From assembly GCA_026225555.1 (NCBI GenBank), contig JAMFSY010000151.1, positions 62,001-126,000 of the forward strand: a stretch of DNA of 64,000 nucleotides, given 5' to 3'. The number at the start of each line of letters is the position of its first letter. Within the stretch, counting starts at the first letter, position 1. The position numbers were made by a program, and so were the translations under genes. Under the pieces are notes generated by a model. That model did no database searches. It saw only the letters and a program-made list of their open reading frames with translations, and had not been told where the DNA came from. The DNA comes from Methylacidiphilales bacterium. GTDB lineage: Bacteria; Verrucomicrobiota; Verrucomicrobiia; Methylacidiphilales; UBA1321. Of the stretch, positions 9,433-19,857 are shown piece by piece.

Positions 9433-10005
9433 ATGAAGCCCTCCATTCTGATCGGCGCCGCTCTCGCCTTCCTCATCGCCGGAGGAATCGTCTTCGCCAT
9501 CGTTGAGCATAAGAAGCCCGAACCGCTTGCCGCCGCTCCGGCGCCGGCCGACTCGGCGTCCGCCGTTTCATCCGATGCTGACGGCAGTAACTCTTCCGCT
9601 GCGAACAATACTTCCACTCCGCTGGTCACGAGCGATTCCAACACTCCCGCGTCCTCGAACAATTCCACATCGGCTCCGACCAATGGCGGCGGCGAAAACG
9701 GCGGACAGGGTCATCATCATCAACACGGCCAGGGCGGTGGAGGCGGCGGCGGGGGAAGGATGTTCGCTCAACTCAATTTGACCGATGCGCAGAAAACGCA
9801 GATCCAGCAAATCCGCCAAACGGTGACCGACCGCCAAGAACGTCGCCAGCAAATCATGGCCGTGCTGACGCCGGACCAGCGCACGCAGATGGAACAACTC
9901 CGAGGCCAGCGCGGCAATGGCGGGGGCCGTCACGGCGGGCAGGGCGGAGGGGGAGCGTCTTCGACTTCCACACCGGCACCCGCCGCCAATCCGGCTCCCC
10001 AATAA
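9433..10005 (+). CDS. Exported/anchored LTxxQ-motif (Spy/CpxP-like) protein with His/Gly-rich region
   Basis: N-terminal hydrophobic helix; HHHQHGQGGGGGGGG; LNLTDAQKTQIQQIRQ...LTPDQRTQMEQLRGQ. Confidence 0.6.
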   Translation: MKPSILIGAALAFLIAGGIVFAIVEHKKPEPLAAAPAPADSASAVSSDADGSNSSAANNTSTPLVTSDSNTPASSNNSTSAPTNGGGENGGQGHHHQHGQGGGGGGGGRMFAQLNLTDAQKTQIQQIRQTVTDRQERRQQIMAVLTPDQRTQMEQLRGQRGNGGGRHGGQGGGGASSTSTPAPAANPAPQ

Positions 10006-10116
10006 TTTCGGCTCTCTTCCCCGTTCGCCAAAAAATCGAGACCGCCCGAGGGTAAAAGTTGTCTCGTACAGGCAATTTGTTTTGACCGAAACTTCGCAGG
10101 GATTACCTTAGCAATC

Positions 10117-11523
10117 ATGAGTTTGAAGTTGGAACGTGATTTAGGAGCCGGACCCCGGGGAATTGTCGGTCGAGCCAAGGCCGCCTTTCAATCGAAGAAC
10201 TACGACTACGCCATCAATCTGATGCAGTCCGTCTTGAAGGACGAACCGCTTTATCTGGAAGGCCGCCGCTTTTTGCGCGCCGTGGAGATCACCAAATATC
10301 GGGGGCTGAGCAGCTTCAATCGCCAGATGATCGGCATGAAGGTGGGCAGCGCCGCCATGAAACTTTCCAATGTCGGAAAAAAAGAGCCGAACGAACAGCT
10401 CGTATTGGCCGAGGAAGTTCTCGCGCTCGATCCTTTCCAGGCCAAGGCCAACACGATCGTTGCCGAGGCCGGAACGAAGCTCGGTTTTCCGGAATTCCGC
10501 GCTTTCGCTTACGAGACCCTGGCCGAGGGCAAGCCGGGCGACAAGGCGATCCTGAACACGCTGGCGAGCACCTACATGGAATTGAAGGATGCCATGAAGG
10601 CGGAGAAAACCTACGAGCGCATTTTGGAAATCGATCCGCGCGATGGGGATGCTCTCAGCGGCTTGAAGAACGCCAGCGCGGCGCATGCATCGCGTAGCGG
10701 CGGCTGGGAAGCGGCGGGTTCCGATTACCGCAACGCGCTGAAAAGCAAAAGCGAGTCGATCGAACTGGAGCAGGCGTCCAAGGTCGTGAAATCGACCGAG
10801 GCGATCGACTCCCAGATCGCGATCAATTTCGCCAAGCACCAGGAGCAGCCGACCAATCCGGTCCACTCCCGCGCCATCGCGCAACTCTTCGCCCAGAAGA
10901 ACGATCTCGCCTCGGCGATCCAGTGGTATGAACACGCTTTCGAGGCAGGCAATCGCGTCGACTCCGCCCTGGAAAAAGTCATCGGCGACCTCAAGCTGAA
11001 AAAGAGCGAGGAAGAACTCCAGGAACTGCAGGCCGCGCAGGCCGAGCAAACCGATCCGGAAGTGCAGGCGCAATACGCCGCCGCGGTCGAAGAAAAGATC
11101 AAGGAAATCAGCGACGTGCGATTGTTTCAGGCCGAAGCCCGCGTCCGTGCGCATCCAAACGACGGCGAGTACCATTTCGCTTTCGGCGAGGCGCTCTACA
11201 ACGCCGGCCAGTACAAACGCGCCACGGAGGAACTTCAGCTTTCCCTTAAGCAGCCGAGCGTCCGGTATCTGGCGCTTAAATTCATGGGCATGAGCTTTAT
11301 GAAACGGGGCATGCTCGATTTCGCGGTGAAGCAATTGGCCATGGCCGAGAGCGAATTGCCGACGATGGACGAGCTCAAGAAGGACATCGTCTACAATCTC
11401 GGCCTCGCCTACGAAGCGACCAAGCAGACGGACAAGGCGCTCGAGCAGTGGAAGAAGATCTACGAAATTGACATGAGCTATCGCGATGTCGCCCAGCGGG
11501 TCGAAGCTTCCTACGGCGAATAA
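10117..11523 (+). CDS. TPR-repeat protein
   Basis: TPR-like helices e.g. AILNTLASTYMELKDAMKAEKTYERILEIDPRDGDALSGL. Confidence 0.8.
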   Translation: MSLKLERDLGAGPRGIVGRAKAAFQSKNYDYAINLMQSVLKDEPLYLEGRRFLRAVEITKYRGLSSFNRQMIGMKVGSAAMKLSNVGKKEPNEQLVLAEEVLALDPFQAKANTIVAEAGTKLGFPEFRAFAYETLAEGKPGDKAILNTLASTYMELKDAMKAEKTYERILEIDPRDGDALSGLKNASAAHASRSGGWEAAGSDYRNALKSKSESIELEQASKVVKSTEAIDSQIAINFAKHQEQPTNPVHSRAIAQLFAQKNDLASAIQWYEHAFEAGNRVDSALEKVIGDLKLKKSEEELQELQAAQAEQTDPEVQAQYAAAVEEKIKEISDVRLFQAEARVRAHPNDGEYHFAFGEALYNAGQYKRATEELQLSLKQPSVRYLALKFMGMSFMKRGMLDFAVKQLAMAESELPTMDELKKDIVYNLGLAYEATKQTDKALEQWKKIYEIDMSYRDVAQRVEASYGE

Positions 11524-11565
11524 TCTCCGCGAGCCCGAATCGCTCCGAGGCGGTGGGCGGGTGCC

Positions 11566-12183
11566 TTAACGTCCCGGCGGCTTGAACCCAGGAGTCTTTC
11601 GCTCGGCCTGTTGCAGCGCGACGATGCCGGAACGCACCTCGGCCTGCAGCTTGTCCATGTTATCGACGTTTTCCCAGCGTTTGATCTCGTAACCGTTCGC
11701 CCCGAAAAGCACGGCGTGCAATTGGTCCGGCGTCCCGCTCCAGTTCAACAGCGGAACGATCGTCCCCTTGAAATCGGGCACGACATGGCAGCTCCGGCGC
11801 GGGTCGTTCTTGTTGCCGTTTTTCAAATAGTAAGGTTTCAGTTCGACGGCCTCCTCGTTCAGGCTGGCCCGCATATGATCGATGACGACCGAAGGCACCC
11901 AGGCTGCAATCGAATCGCGCAGATCGACCACGACGATCAGTTGGAACTCAGGCAAGCCCTGGAAGGGATACATCGCCTTGCCCGCGCGCCGCGCCGCATC
12001 CTGGGAATCCTCGCTGGTGCCGATCACGAGCGTGATCACGCCCGGCTTGTTCAGCACGATCGTGTGGTTATCGGCATCGACCGTCTTGATCTTCGGCGCA
12101 ATAGCGATCACCGGCGCGGGCGGGTTGATGATAGCCTTAGCCGGAAGCAAAGACGCAAAAGCGCAGGCCGCGATCCGGGCCAT
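11566..12183 (-). CDS. Secreted hypothetical protein (possible thioredoxin-like/YtfJ-like fold)
   Basis: MARIAACAFASLLPAKAIINPPAP signal-like N-terminus; ITLVIGTSEDSQDAARRAG. Confidence 0.5.
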   Translation of the reverse strand: MARIAACAFASLLPAKAIINPPAPVIAIAPKIKTVDADNHTIVLNKPGVITLVIGTSEDSQDAARRAGKAMYPFQGLPEFQLIVVVDLRDSIAAWVPSVVIDHMRASLNEEAVELKPYYLKNGNKNDPRRSCHVVPDFKGTIVPLLNWSGTPDQLHAVLFGANGYEIKRWENVDNMDKLQAEVRSGIVALQQAERKTPGFKPPGR

Positions 12184-12193
12184 GGCCGCAAGC

Positions 12194-13384
12194 TTAGCGG
12201 GCCTGGGCCGGACTGACTTTTTCCAGAACATAGCCATGTAGATACTCGGTTTCCGGCACATTGACGAGTACCGGATGATCGGAACTTTGGCCCAGCCGCT
12301 GTCGCAAGCGTAGCGTCAAACCCGTTTCCGCCGCCGCCTTTTCCAGCAGTCCCGACCAATCCTCCACCGTGACATGATGCGAGCAGGAAAAAGTCGCCAG
12401 GATTCCACCGGGAGTGAGTAGGCGCAATGCGCGCAGATGCAACTCATGATACCCGCGCAGGGCGGAAGTTTTGTTGCCCTTCGTCTTCGTGAAGGAGGGC
12501 GGATCGAGCACGATGAAATCAAACGTCTCCCGCTTTTGCTCGTACTGGCGGAGGAGATCGAAAACATTGACCTGCACCCATTCGATTTCGAGTCGCGCCG
12601 CCCGCGCGGTCGCCTCGGCATGCCGCAGTGCCTCGGCGGATTGATCCAGCGCGCGACAGGAAACGGCCCCGGCCTTCATCGCGGTAAGCGCAAATGCGCC
12701 CTGATTCGTGAAGCAATCGAGCATCCGGCGGCCCTTCGCATAGGCGGCCACAGCGGCGTAGTTCTCCGCCTGGTCGAGATAGAAACCGGTCTTCTGTCCG
12801 GACCACAAATCGAGTTCGTAAACGATACCCGCGATGCGCACCCGGGTGGGTGCGGCATACTCGCCTTGGAGAACCGTCCGCTCCAAGGGCAGGCCTTCAA
12901 GCTGGCGCACCGGGGCGTCGTTGCGGGCGAGGATGACGCGGCAACCGGTTTTCGCACCAAGTAAAGCCGCGATGCTTTCCTGTCGGCGCGACATCGCGAG
13001 AGTCAAGGTTTGCAGGACGAACACGTCGTCGTAACGATCCACAATCAGGCCGGGCAACTGATCGGACTCGGACCAGACCAGACGGCGTGCCGTGCCCGCC
13101 TCGAATTTCCCACGGTAGGCCAGCGCCTCGTCGAGACGGCCGCTGATCAAGGCCTCATCGAGCGCAACCAGGCTGGTCGCGTAGCGTCGCGCGACGATTT
13201 GCGAGCGGCTATTGTAGATCGCGCTGCCCAGCAATTCGCCCTTGGGCGAGCGCAATTCCACCGTCCCGCCGTCCTCGGGCGCTCCCTCCAGCCGATCGAC
13301 TTCGCTGGCAAAGACCCAGGGATGTCCGCTGAGGATGCGATGGCGCACTCCCTTGTTCAGATGGAGGCGGGCGGGATGAATCAT
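12194..13384 (-). CDS. Class I SAM-dependent rRNA methyltransferase, RlmI family
   Basis: PUA-like N-terminus HLNKGVRHRILSGHPWVFASEVDRLEG; GQKTGFYLDQAENYAAVAAYAKGRRMLDCFTNQGAFALTAMKAGA; FDFIVLDPPSFTKTKG. Confidence 0.93.
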   Translation of the reverse strand: MIHPARLHLNKGVRHRILSGHPWVFASEVDRLEGAPEDGGTVELRSPKGELLGSAIYNSRSQIVARRYATSLVALDEALISGRLDEALAYRGKFEAGTARRLVWSESDQLPGLIVDRYDDVFVLQTLTLAMSRRQESIAALLGAKTGCRVILARNDAPVRQLEGLPLERTVLQGEYAAPTRVRIAGIVYELDLWSGQKTGFYLDQAENYAAVAAYAKGRRMLDCFTNQGAFALTAMKAGAVSCRALDQSAEALRHAEATARAARLEIEWVQVNVFDLLRQYEQKRETFDFIVLDPPSFTKTKGNKTSALRGYHELHLRALRLLTPGGILATFSCSHHVTVEDWSGLLEKAAAETGLTLRLRQRLGQSSDHPVLVNVPETEYLHGYVLEKVSPAQAR

Positions 13385-13515
13385 CCTAGTCTGATACCAA
13401 GGAAACGGGAAAAAGCGATGCGGAAGCGGCGGATCGCCTCGAAGTCGGTCTTGTTTCACCGGGGGAGCGGGGTATAAAGCTGGGATGCGGCACCCCGTGC
13501 CGTCTCCTTCCCGCC

Positions 13516-14349
13516 ATGTCCGAACTGATCATCGAAGCCGGTCGCAGCGAAGGACAATACTGGCGGGATCTCTGGCGCTACCGGGAGCTCTTTTACGTCC
13601 TGGCCTGGCGCGACGTCACGGTGCGCTACAAGCAGACCTCCATCGGCGTCATCTGGGCGTTGCTGGTGCCGTTGGTGAACACCGTGCTTCAGACGTTTAT
13701 TTTTAGAAAGCTGGCGCACATGAATTCCGTGGGTAACGCGCCCTACGCCCTGATGGTCTTTGCCGGGACGATGCCCTGGCTCTTTTTCAGCGGTTCGCTC
13801 AGCGGAGCGATGCAGAGCGTCACGCAAAACACCAACCTGATTTCCAAGATCTATTTCCCGCGCCTCATCATCCCGGCCGGAGCCGTCGTCACCGCCCTGG
13901 CCGACTTGGGCATTCAATTCTTTCTCCTCGCCGGCATGATGGCCTTCTTCCATGTCTGGCCGACCTGGCACCTGCTTTTCCTGCCCTTCTTCGTGCTGCT
14001 GGCTTTTGGCGCCGCGCTGGGGCCGGGACTTTTCCTCACTTCGTTGATCGTCAAATATCGCGATTTCCGTTTCGTCATCGGATTCCTGATGCAGGTCGGC
14101 GCCTACATCACACCGGTCGGCTATGCCAGTTCCGCCATCCGGGATCGCTTTGGAGAACTGGGGCTGGCCATCTATTCGCTCAACCCGATGGTCGGCGTGA
14201 TCGACGGATTTCGCTGGGCCATCCTCGGTGCCGACGCACCCCTTGATCCGTTGCCGTTTCTCATTTCCGTGACTACAACGGCAGCGTTCATGTTCTTCGG
14301 CATCTGGTATTTTCGACGCATGGAGCGCTCCTTCGCCGATATCATTTAG
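13516..14349 (+). CDS. ABC-2 type polysaccharide export permease (Wzm-like)
   Basis: YRELFYVLAWRDVTVRYKQTSIGVIWALLVPLVNTVLQTFIF and multiple TM helices. Confidence 0.9.
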   Translation: MSELIIEAGRSEGQYWRDLWRYRELFYVLAWRDVTVRYKQTSIGVIWALLVPLVNTVLQTFIFRKLAHMNSVGNAPYALMVFAGTMPWLFFSGSLSGAMQSVTQNTNLISKIYFPRLIIPAGAVVTALADLGIQFFLLAGMMAFFHVWPTWHLLFLPFFVLLAFGAALGPGLFLTSLIVKYRDFRFVIGFLMQVGAYITPVGYASSAIRDRFGELGLAIYSLNPMVGVIDGFRWAILGADAPLDPLPFLISVTTTAAFMFFGIWYFRRMERSFADII

Positions 14350-14361
14350 GAGCGCCCCGGC

Positions 14362-15324
14362 ATGAAAATCGCCTTCTGCACGCTCTTCGAGCACCACTAC
14401 CACCTCGGTGCGGCGGTGCTGGTCAATTCGCTCGTCCGCGCCGGTTTCAACGGGACGGTTTACGCGGGCTTTCGGGGTCCCCTGCCCCCCTGGGCGGAAG
14501 CAAAGGCCAAGGTGAAGGGCGAAAATCAGTGGGAGATGACCGTCACCCCGGAAGTGCGAATCGTTTTCCTAGCCTTGCAAACCACGGCCCACTTCACGAA
14601 CTTCAAACCCGACTTTCTTCTCCAGGTGGAAAGGATCGCCGGGCCGGAGACCGAGGCGGTGATCTATTGCGATCCCGATATCGTGGTCACCACCAATTGG
14701 ACCTACATCGAGGAATGGCTGACCTGCGGTGTAGCGCTGTGCGAGGATGTGAATTCTCCGCTGAGCGAAAATCATCCCCGGCGTGTCGGCTGGCGGCGCT
14801 TTTTTAAACCCTTCCGTTTTGATCTCACTTTCCGCGGTTCGGCTTTTGCCAACGGCGGTTTCGTGGGATTGCTCTGGGAGCACCGCCAGTTTCTCGTCAC
14901 CTGGCAGACGCTGATGGCCCATGTCGCCACCGAGCTCGGCGGCCTGGACGTGGTCGGCATCGGTGGAGGCCGAAAGCTCCAGGGACAATATGGATTTGCG
15001 GATTGTTTTCACAACACCGACCAGGACGCACTGAACGCGACGGTGCAGGCCCGCCCAGAAATCCCGATCAGCTTCCTCGGACCTCAGACGATGGGCTTCG
15101 TCGCGGGCAAGGCGCTGCTACCGCATGCCCTGGGCGCGGCCAAGCCGTGGCGACGGCGCTACATTCGAGAAGCGCTCGGCGGCATTGCGCCCGCTACAGT
15201 GGACAAGGCTTTCTGGAGTTGCACGGAAGGGCCCATCAGGCCATTTTCCCAAGTGGAGCTTTTCTGGAAACGCGTGCAACTCACCGTTGGCGCGGCCCTC
15301 GGCCGATTCATCCGGCGGGTCTAG
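14362..15324 (+). CDS. Nucleotide-diphospho-sugar (GT-A) glycosyltransferase-like protein
   Basis: MKIAFCTLFEHHYHLGAAVLVNSLVRAGF..., EAVIYCDPDIVVTTNW (DxD-type motif). Confidence 0.75.
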   Translation: MKIAFCTLFEHHYHLGAAVLVNSLVRAGFNGTVYAGFRGPLPPWAEAKAKVKGENQWEMTVTPEVRIVFLALQTTAHFTNFKPDFLLQVERIAGPETEAVIYCDPDIVVTTNWTYIEEWLTCGVALCEDVNSPLSENHPRRVGWRRFFKPFRFDLTFRGSAFANGGFVGLLWEHRQFLVTWQTLMAHVATELGGLDVVGIGGGRKLQGQYGFADCFHNTDQDALNATVQARPEIPISFLGPQTMGFVAGKALLPHALGAAKPWRRRYIREALGGIAPATVDKAFWSCTEGPIRPFSQVELFWKRVQLTVGAALGRFIRRV

Positions 15325-15342
15325 AATCTCTCCCAAAAAATT

Positions 15343-15957
15343 GTGAAAGCGATTGCCACCTGGATCCGTGAATGTGATGAGCCTGCTTTTGCACGGACGC
15401 TGTCTGCCTATCCCGAGATTCGCGCCTGGAACGCCCGAACGGAAAACGTGCCGGAGAAAATTGACGGCCTTTTGCTTACCGGCGGCTCGGATATCTCTTC
15501 GAATTATCTGCGGCAACCCGTTCTCGATCCCACCCTGATCCAGGATGCCGATCCCGTGCGCGACGCGTGGGAATTTCCGGTGCTGGAAGCGGCGCTCAAG
15601 ATGCGTCTGCCCGTCTTTGCCATCTGCCGCGGATTGCAGGTCCTGAACGTGGCTCTCGGCGGCACGCTCCATCTCGACATTCCGCATCACGACGATGATA
15701 AACTCAATAACGTGCAGACGCTCACCTACGCTCCCGGCGCGACGATCCGGATTCCCCGCGTGAACAGCTCGCATCATCAGGCGCTCGACAAACTGGGCGC
15801 GGGCATGGAAGTCGAGGCCCGTTACGAGAAGGACGGCGTGATCGAGCAGGCGCGGTTACGTGATTATCCGTTTTGTCTCGGGGTGCAATATCACCCGGAA
15901 CGCGATCCGCTTTACCGCCCTCTCTTCGACGCCTTCGTCGAACAGGTCCTACTTTGA
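15343..15957 (+). CDS. Gamma-glutamyl-GABA hydrolase family (peptidase C26)
   Basis: GLLLTGGSDISSNYL, FAICRGLQVLNVALGGTLHLDI, LGVQYHPE; GTG start. Confidence 0.88.
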   Translation: MKAIATWIRECDEPAFARTLSAYPEIRAWNARTENVPEKIDGLLLTGGSDISSNYLRQPVLDPTLIQDADPVRDAWEFPVLEAALKMRLPVFAICRGLQVLNVALGGTLHLDIPHHDDDKLNNVQTLTYAPGATIRIPRVNSSHHQALDKLGAGMEVEARYEKDGVIEQARLRDYPFCLGVQYHPERDPLYRPLFDAFVEQVLL

Positions 15958-17661
15958 CCTGAAAAAAGTCCGCGAGACAAAGATCCAGGCAATGCCACCC
16001 GCCAGGATCGCGTGCAATCCCAGCACGATCAGGCAGGGGTTAAAATCGGCGATGTAGGTGTCGGTCGATTGCCGGACGATATCGTAATGACGGTAGGCCG
16101 AGAGCGTCTTCAGGTAGCCGCTCCACCCCCAATAGGCCGCGATGAAGGGACGGCAGAACGTGCTCACCATTTCCGGCAACGCGAGAACCGCGCCCGAAAG
16201 CGGCAATTGCAGTCCCACCAGGTAAATGGCGAGGAGCGAGGCGCGCTCCGGCGATTTGGAGCCGGAGGAGATCGCGAGACAAGTCATGCTCATGGCCAGC
16301 GTGGTGATGAAGAGAATTGCGAACTGGCTGGAAAAATGACCCGGAAAACCGCACACCGTCTTCACAAACCAGGTCATCCAGAACGCCTGCGCCAGGCTAA
16401 GCAGACAGACCAGCAGCCCCTTGGTCGTGACGTAGGCCCAAGGGGAAAGTCCGGCCCGAAGCTCCTTCTCCAGCACGTCGCGCTCCTTGGCGATTTCACG
16501 CGCGCCGTTGTTCGCGCCCATGAGGGTGAGGAGAATGACCTGGAACATCGCCAACCCGGAAACGAGCGAGGCGGCGGAGAACGATTGGCGGAGATTGTCC
16601 AACTGTTCCTCCAGCGTCTGCACGATATTCGTCTCAATGCTGAGACTCAGGCTGCGCACCGTCGGTAATCCCTTCGTCGCAAAAATCGCGACGAGCAGGG
16701 GAAAGGTGACGAGCAGCGCCAGGTGCAGCCAGAGCTGCGCCCGATCTCGCCCGAGCAGGATGCCTTGGCGGCGGATCATTGTGCCAAGCTGGCTGATCGT
16801 GCCCGGAGGCGGAGCCGTATTGAGCGCGCGGGGTTCGGGCACCGGCGGAAGTTCCGAGGAAAGGTCGAGGCCGGAACTGATGAATTTACCCAAAGACGAA
16901 GCCTTCTGGTATCGGCCAAAAATTGACTCGATCGAAGTGGTCTCGAACGCCTCCAATATTTCATCGTAAGTTCCCTGCGCGCACAACTGGCCCTCATGCA
17001 AAAAGATGACCGAATCGCACAGCCGCAAGTTGCTGACCGCGTGGGTGACGAGGACGACCGTTTTTTTCAGGCCGTGCGCGAGCTCCTTGAGCCAGACCAT
17101 GAGCTCGTGCTCAGAATAGGCGTCGAGACCACTGGTCACCTCGTCGAGGAAGAGAAATGCGGGATCCCCAATGAGTTCCTCCGCGAGGGCGATGCGTCGC
17201 ATCTGGCCGCCGGAAAGCGTCCGGTATTTTTGCGAGAGCAGCGGACGAATCCCAGCGAGATCGATAACGTGGTGCAGCCATTGTTGCCGCGTCGCCGGCG
17301 GCACGGAGCTGGGCAGGCGCAAGGCCAACGCGAAATCGAGAATCTCCGCGACGGTCAGGTCGGCGTGAAAGGCGCCGAATTGCGGCAGGTAACCGACCGC
17401 CAACGGCAACTGATGCCGCAACGTTTCCACCCGATGGCCCGCGAGCAGGACCCGGCCCGCCGTGGCCGGCTGAATCCCGGCCAGCGCGCGGACGAGGGTG
17501 CTTTTGCCGCAACCCGAAGCGCCGATGATGGAAAGAAAAGAGCCCTCGGGAATCGCGAAAGAGATGTCGCGCAGGAGGGTCTTTTCCTCCTTCCCCCTTC
17601 CGATGACGACGGAAAGTTTCTCGACAAAAATGGCAGCTTCCATCCGGGCAACAGTATGCAT
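15949..17661 (-). CDS. ABC transporter, ATP-binding and ABC2 permease fused
   Basis: IGASGCGKSTLVRALAG, LSGGQMRRIALAEELIGDPAFLFLDEVTSGLD, then C-terminal TM domain. Confidence 0.9.
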   Translation of the reverse strand: MHTVARMEAAIFVEKLSVVIGRGKEEKTLLRDISFAIPEGSFLSIIGASGCGKSTLVRALAGIQPATAGRVLLAGHRVETLRHQLPLAVGYLPQFGAFHADLTVAEILDFALALRLPSSVPPATRQQWLHHVIDLAGIRPLLSQKYRTLSGGQMRRIALAEELIGDPAFLFLDEVTSGLDAYSEHELMVWLKELAHGLKKTVVLVTHAVSNLRLCDSVIFLHEGQLCAQGTYDEILEAFETTSIESIFGRYQKASSLGKFISSGLDLSSELPPVPEPRALNTAPPPGTISQLGTMIRRQGILLGRDRAQLWLHLALLVTFPLLVAIFATKGLPTVRSLSLSIETNIVQTLEEQLDNLRQSFSAASLVSGLAMFQVILLTLMGANNGAREIAKERDVLEKELRAGLSPWAYVTTKGLLVCLLSLAQAFWMTWFVKTVCGFPGHFSSQFAILFITTLAMSMTCLAISSGSKSPERASLLAIYLVGLQLPLSGAVLALPEMVSTFCRPFIAAYWGWSGYLKTLSAYRHYDIVRQSTDTYIADFNPCLIVLGLHAILAGGIAWIFVSRTFFRSK

Positions 17662-17682
17662 CTTTGCTGCGCCGCCAACCCG

Positions 17683-19857
17683 TTAGTTCGCCGCCGAACT
17701 GGAGGAGGATGGGGAAAGAATCTGCTTGCTGATGCGATCGATGCCATCGTTGGCGATGGTGCTGGCCGGATAATCATTTTGCGCGGTGACGTACCAGGTC
17801 AGGCTGTAGCCCATTTCCTTTTTCGCCTCGGCGTCGCGGGCCTTGTTGATCGCGCTGACAAAATCGGCGCTGCGCCCGGAAAGATCGGCCAGCAACTTGT
17901 TCAGCTTCATGTCATCGGGCCAGTCCTTCGCCGCGAGCTCAATGGTCTCCCAGGCGCCATCGACGTCTCCGTTCATGACCAGCATGTTGGCCTTCTCGGA
18001 GGCCATCTCCGCCTTCTGCACTTTTTCCAACGCATCCTTGAGCTGCTGGACGCGGGCCGTATCGCCCTTCACCGCGGTGGCGAAGGCGAGCTGCTTGTCG
18101 AAAATGGCGCGGTAGTTCTGCTCCTGGATCAGGTGATCGAAATCGGCCGTCGATTGGTTTTGTACATCCTCCGTGTTGAAGAAGCCGCTGGCCGAAGTCT
18201 GGAGATCGGGATTGCCCGGCCATTCTTCCGCCGCCGTCTGGAATTCCTGCATGGCCTGGGTCAAGGCGCCGCCCTGCGCGAGCAGCTTGGCCTTGCCGAG
18301 ACGCAACCGGCTTTCCAGCTTGATGCCGTTGACCATAGCCATCGGCTTGGTGGAATCGAAATCAGAGGCGATCTTTTTGACGTCCGCGATCTGCGCCTCG
18401 ACCTGTTCGAAATCACGCGACTCCAGTTGGTTCTTCAACACGTCGAGCTTGGCCAGGAAATCGCCGACCTTTTCCTTGTCGTCCCGAGGCAGGCCCTGCA
18501 GCCCGGGATGAAATTCATTGCCCACGAAGGCCTGCTGCAGTTCCTCGGCGGCGGCGCTGATCTCGCCCCGGCCCGCCTTGTACTTGAAGACCTCGATGGA
18601 CTGGCTGACCCGATTGTTGGTTTCCAGCGCCGCGTTTACCTGGTCGGCCATGCTGGTCGGTTCGATCGTTTCCGGCTGACCGAAAGCGCCGCCAAAACCT
18701 GCGCCATTGGCCAGCTGGTTGGCGAAGCCGGAGGGGATCTGATTTTGGAAGGCCATCACATTGGAGTTTCGGCCATTGCCCCCGTGCCGGCCGTTGCCAT
18801 TGGATCCGTTGTTGTTCCCGCCGCCACCGTTCCCCTGGTTGCCGGCGTTGGGCGTCGCCCCCATCATGCCCGCCGGGTAATCGGCCTCGTTGAACAGCGC
18901 CCGGTAGAAATCGGCGGCGATGATCATATGATAGTAGCGGTGGGTTTTATAGAGCGTATTGACGTATTCGGCGAAGGCATCCTTGCCCTCGTCGCTCATC
19001 TTGTTCTCGCGCATCTCGTTGAGTTTGATCTTGGCGCGAGCCTCGAGCAGCTTGATGTACTCGGAGGTTAACTCCATCTTGCCCTGTAGGCCGCTGTTCA
19101 TCGTCGGCATCATGGCGGCCTCGGCCGCCGCCGGGTCTGCGGTCGGACTGTTAAGATCGGAATTGGTGGCGTTTGAATTGCTGCCGCTGTTGTTATTCCC
19201 GCCGCTATTCTTATTTTTTTCGCTCTCGTCCTGCTCGTGCAAATCTTGCGCGATCAAATCGGCATTGTGATCGTAGGTCTCGATATTATCCCGCAGCTTG
19301 TCGTTCGCCAGCTCCAGCCCGTTCTGGGCGCGGGTCGTGTTCCAGATCGCCTCGACGCGATTGGCCAGTTCGCGGCTGATCCCTGCGTCGAGATCCTTGT
19401 ACTCGCTCATGGCGTAGAGAATCTTCCAGGCGCCGAAGGTATCGCCGTTGCGCACGGTATCGGAGACCTCCGCCACTTTCTCGAAGTACTCCTTGATGCG
19501 TGCGTCCGGCACTTCCTTCAAACTGAGATAAGTCTGGAAGCGCGCGCGGGTCTGCGGATCGTCCAGTCCCGGTGTTTTCAGGACGTCGATGGCCTTGATC
19601 TTATCGGCCAGCGCGCTGGCCACATCGCCGCCCGCCTTGGCGGTCGTGCCCTCACCCGGCTTGTGGTTGAAGAGATAATCAAGCGTCGAAGCGGTGCTGC
19701 TGTCAATCTGGCCGCCCAGGTTCGCCGCTTCGGAAGTATTGACCGGAGATTGAGGTTGAGCCGGGGCGGGAGCTGGAGCGTCCTGGGCCCAACCGACGCG
19801 AATCGAGAGCAAAAGGGCGAGCGCGAGAAGACTATTCCTTTTCACATGAGTCCGCAT
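17683..19857 (-). CDS. Secreted repeat-rich (TPR-like) hypothetical protein with Gly/Asn-rich linker
   Basis: MRTHVKRNSLLALALLLSIRVGWAQDAPAPAPA signal peptide; GNGGGGNNNGSNGNGRHGGNGRNSN linker; helical repeats. Confidence 0.7.
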   Translation of the reverse strand: MRTHVKRNSLLALALLLSIRVGWAQDAPAPAPAQPQSPVNTSEAANLGGQIDSSTASTLDYLFNHKPGEGTTAKAGGDVASALADKIKAIDVLKTPGLDDPQTRARFQTYLSLKEVPDARIKEYFEKVAEVSDTVRNGDTFGAWKILYAMSEYKDLDAGISRELANRVEAIWNTTRAQNGLELANDKLRDNIETYDHNADLIAQDLHEQDESEKNKNSGGNNNSGSNSNATNSDLNSPTADPAAAEAAMMPTMNSGLQGKMELTSEYIKLLEARAKIKLNEMRENKMSDEGKDAFAEYVNTLYKTHRYYHMIIAADFYRALFNEADYPAGMMGATPNAGNQGNGGGGNNNGSNGNGRHGGNGRNSNVMAFQNQIPSGFANQLANGAGFGGAFGQPETIEPTSMADQVNAALETNNRVSQSIEVFKYKAGRGEISAAAEELQQAFVGNEFHPGLQGLPRDDKEKVGDFLAKLDVLKNQLESRDFEQVEAQIADVKKIASDFDSTKPMAMVNGIKLESRLRLGKAKLLAQGGALTQAMQEFQTAAEEWPGNPDLQTSASGFFNTEDVQNQSTADFDHLIQEQNYRAIFDKQLAFATAVKGDTARVQQLKDALEKVQKAEMASEKANMLVMNGDVDGAWETIELAAKDWPDDMKLNKLLADLSGRSADFVSAINKARDAEAKKEMGYSLTWYVTAQNDYPASTIANDGIDRISKQILSPSSSSSAAN

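Noticed and set aside
16996-19071. 691-aa plus-strand ORF across the ABC transporter and secreted repeat protein
   Set aside because: Spans two well-supported minus-strand genes and their intergenic gap; no recognisable motif
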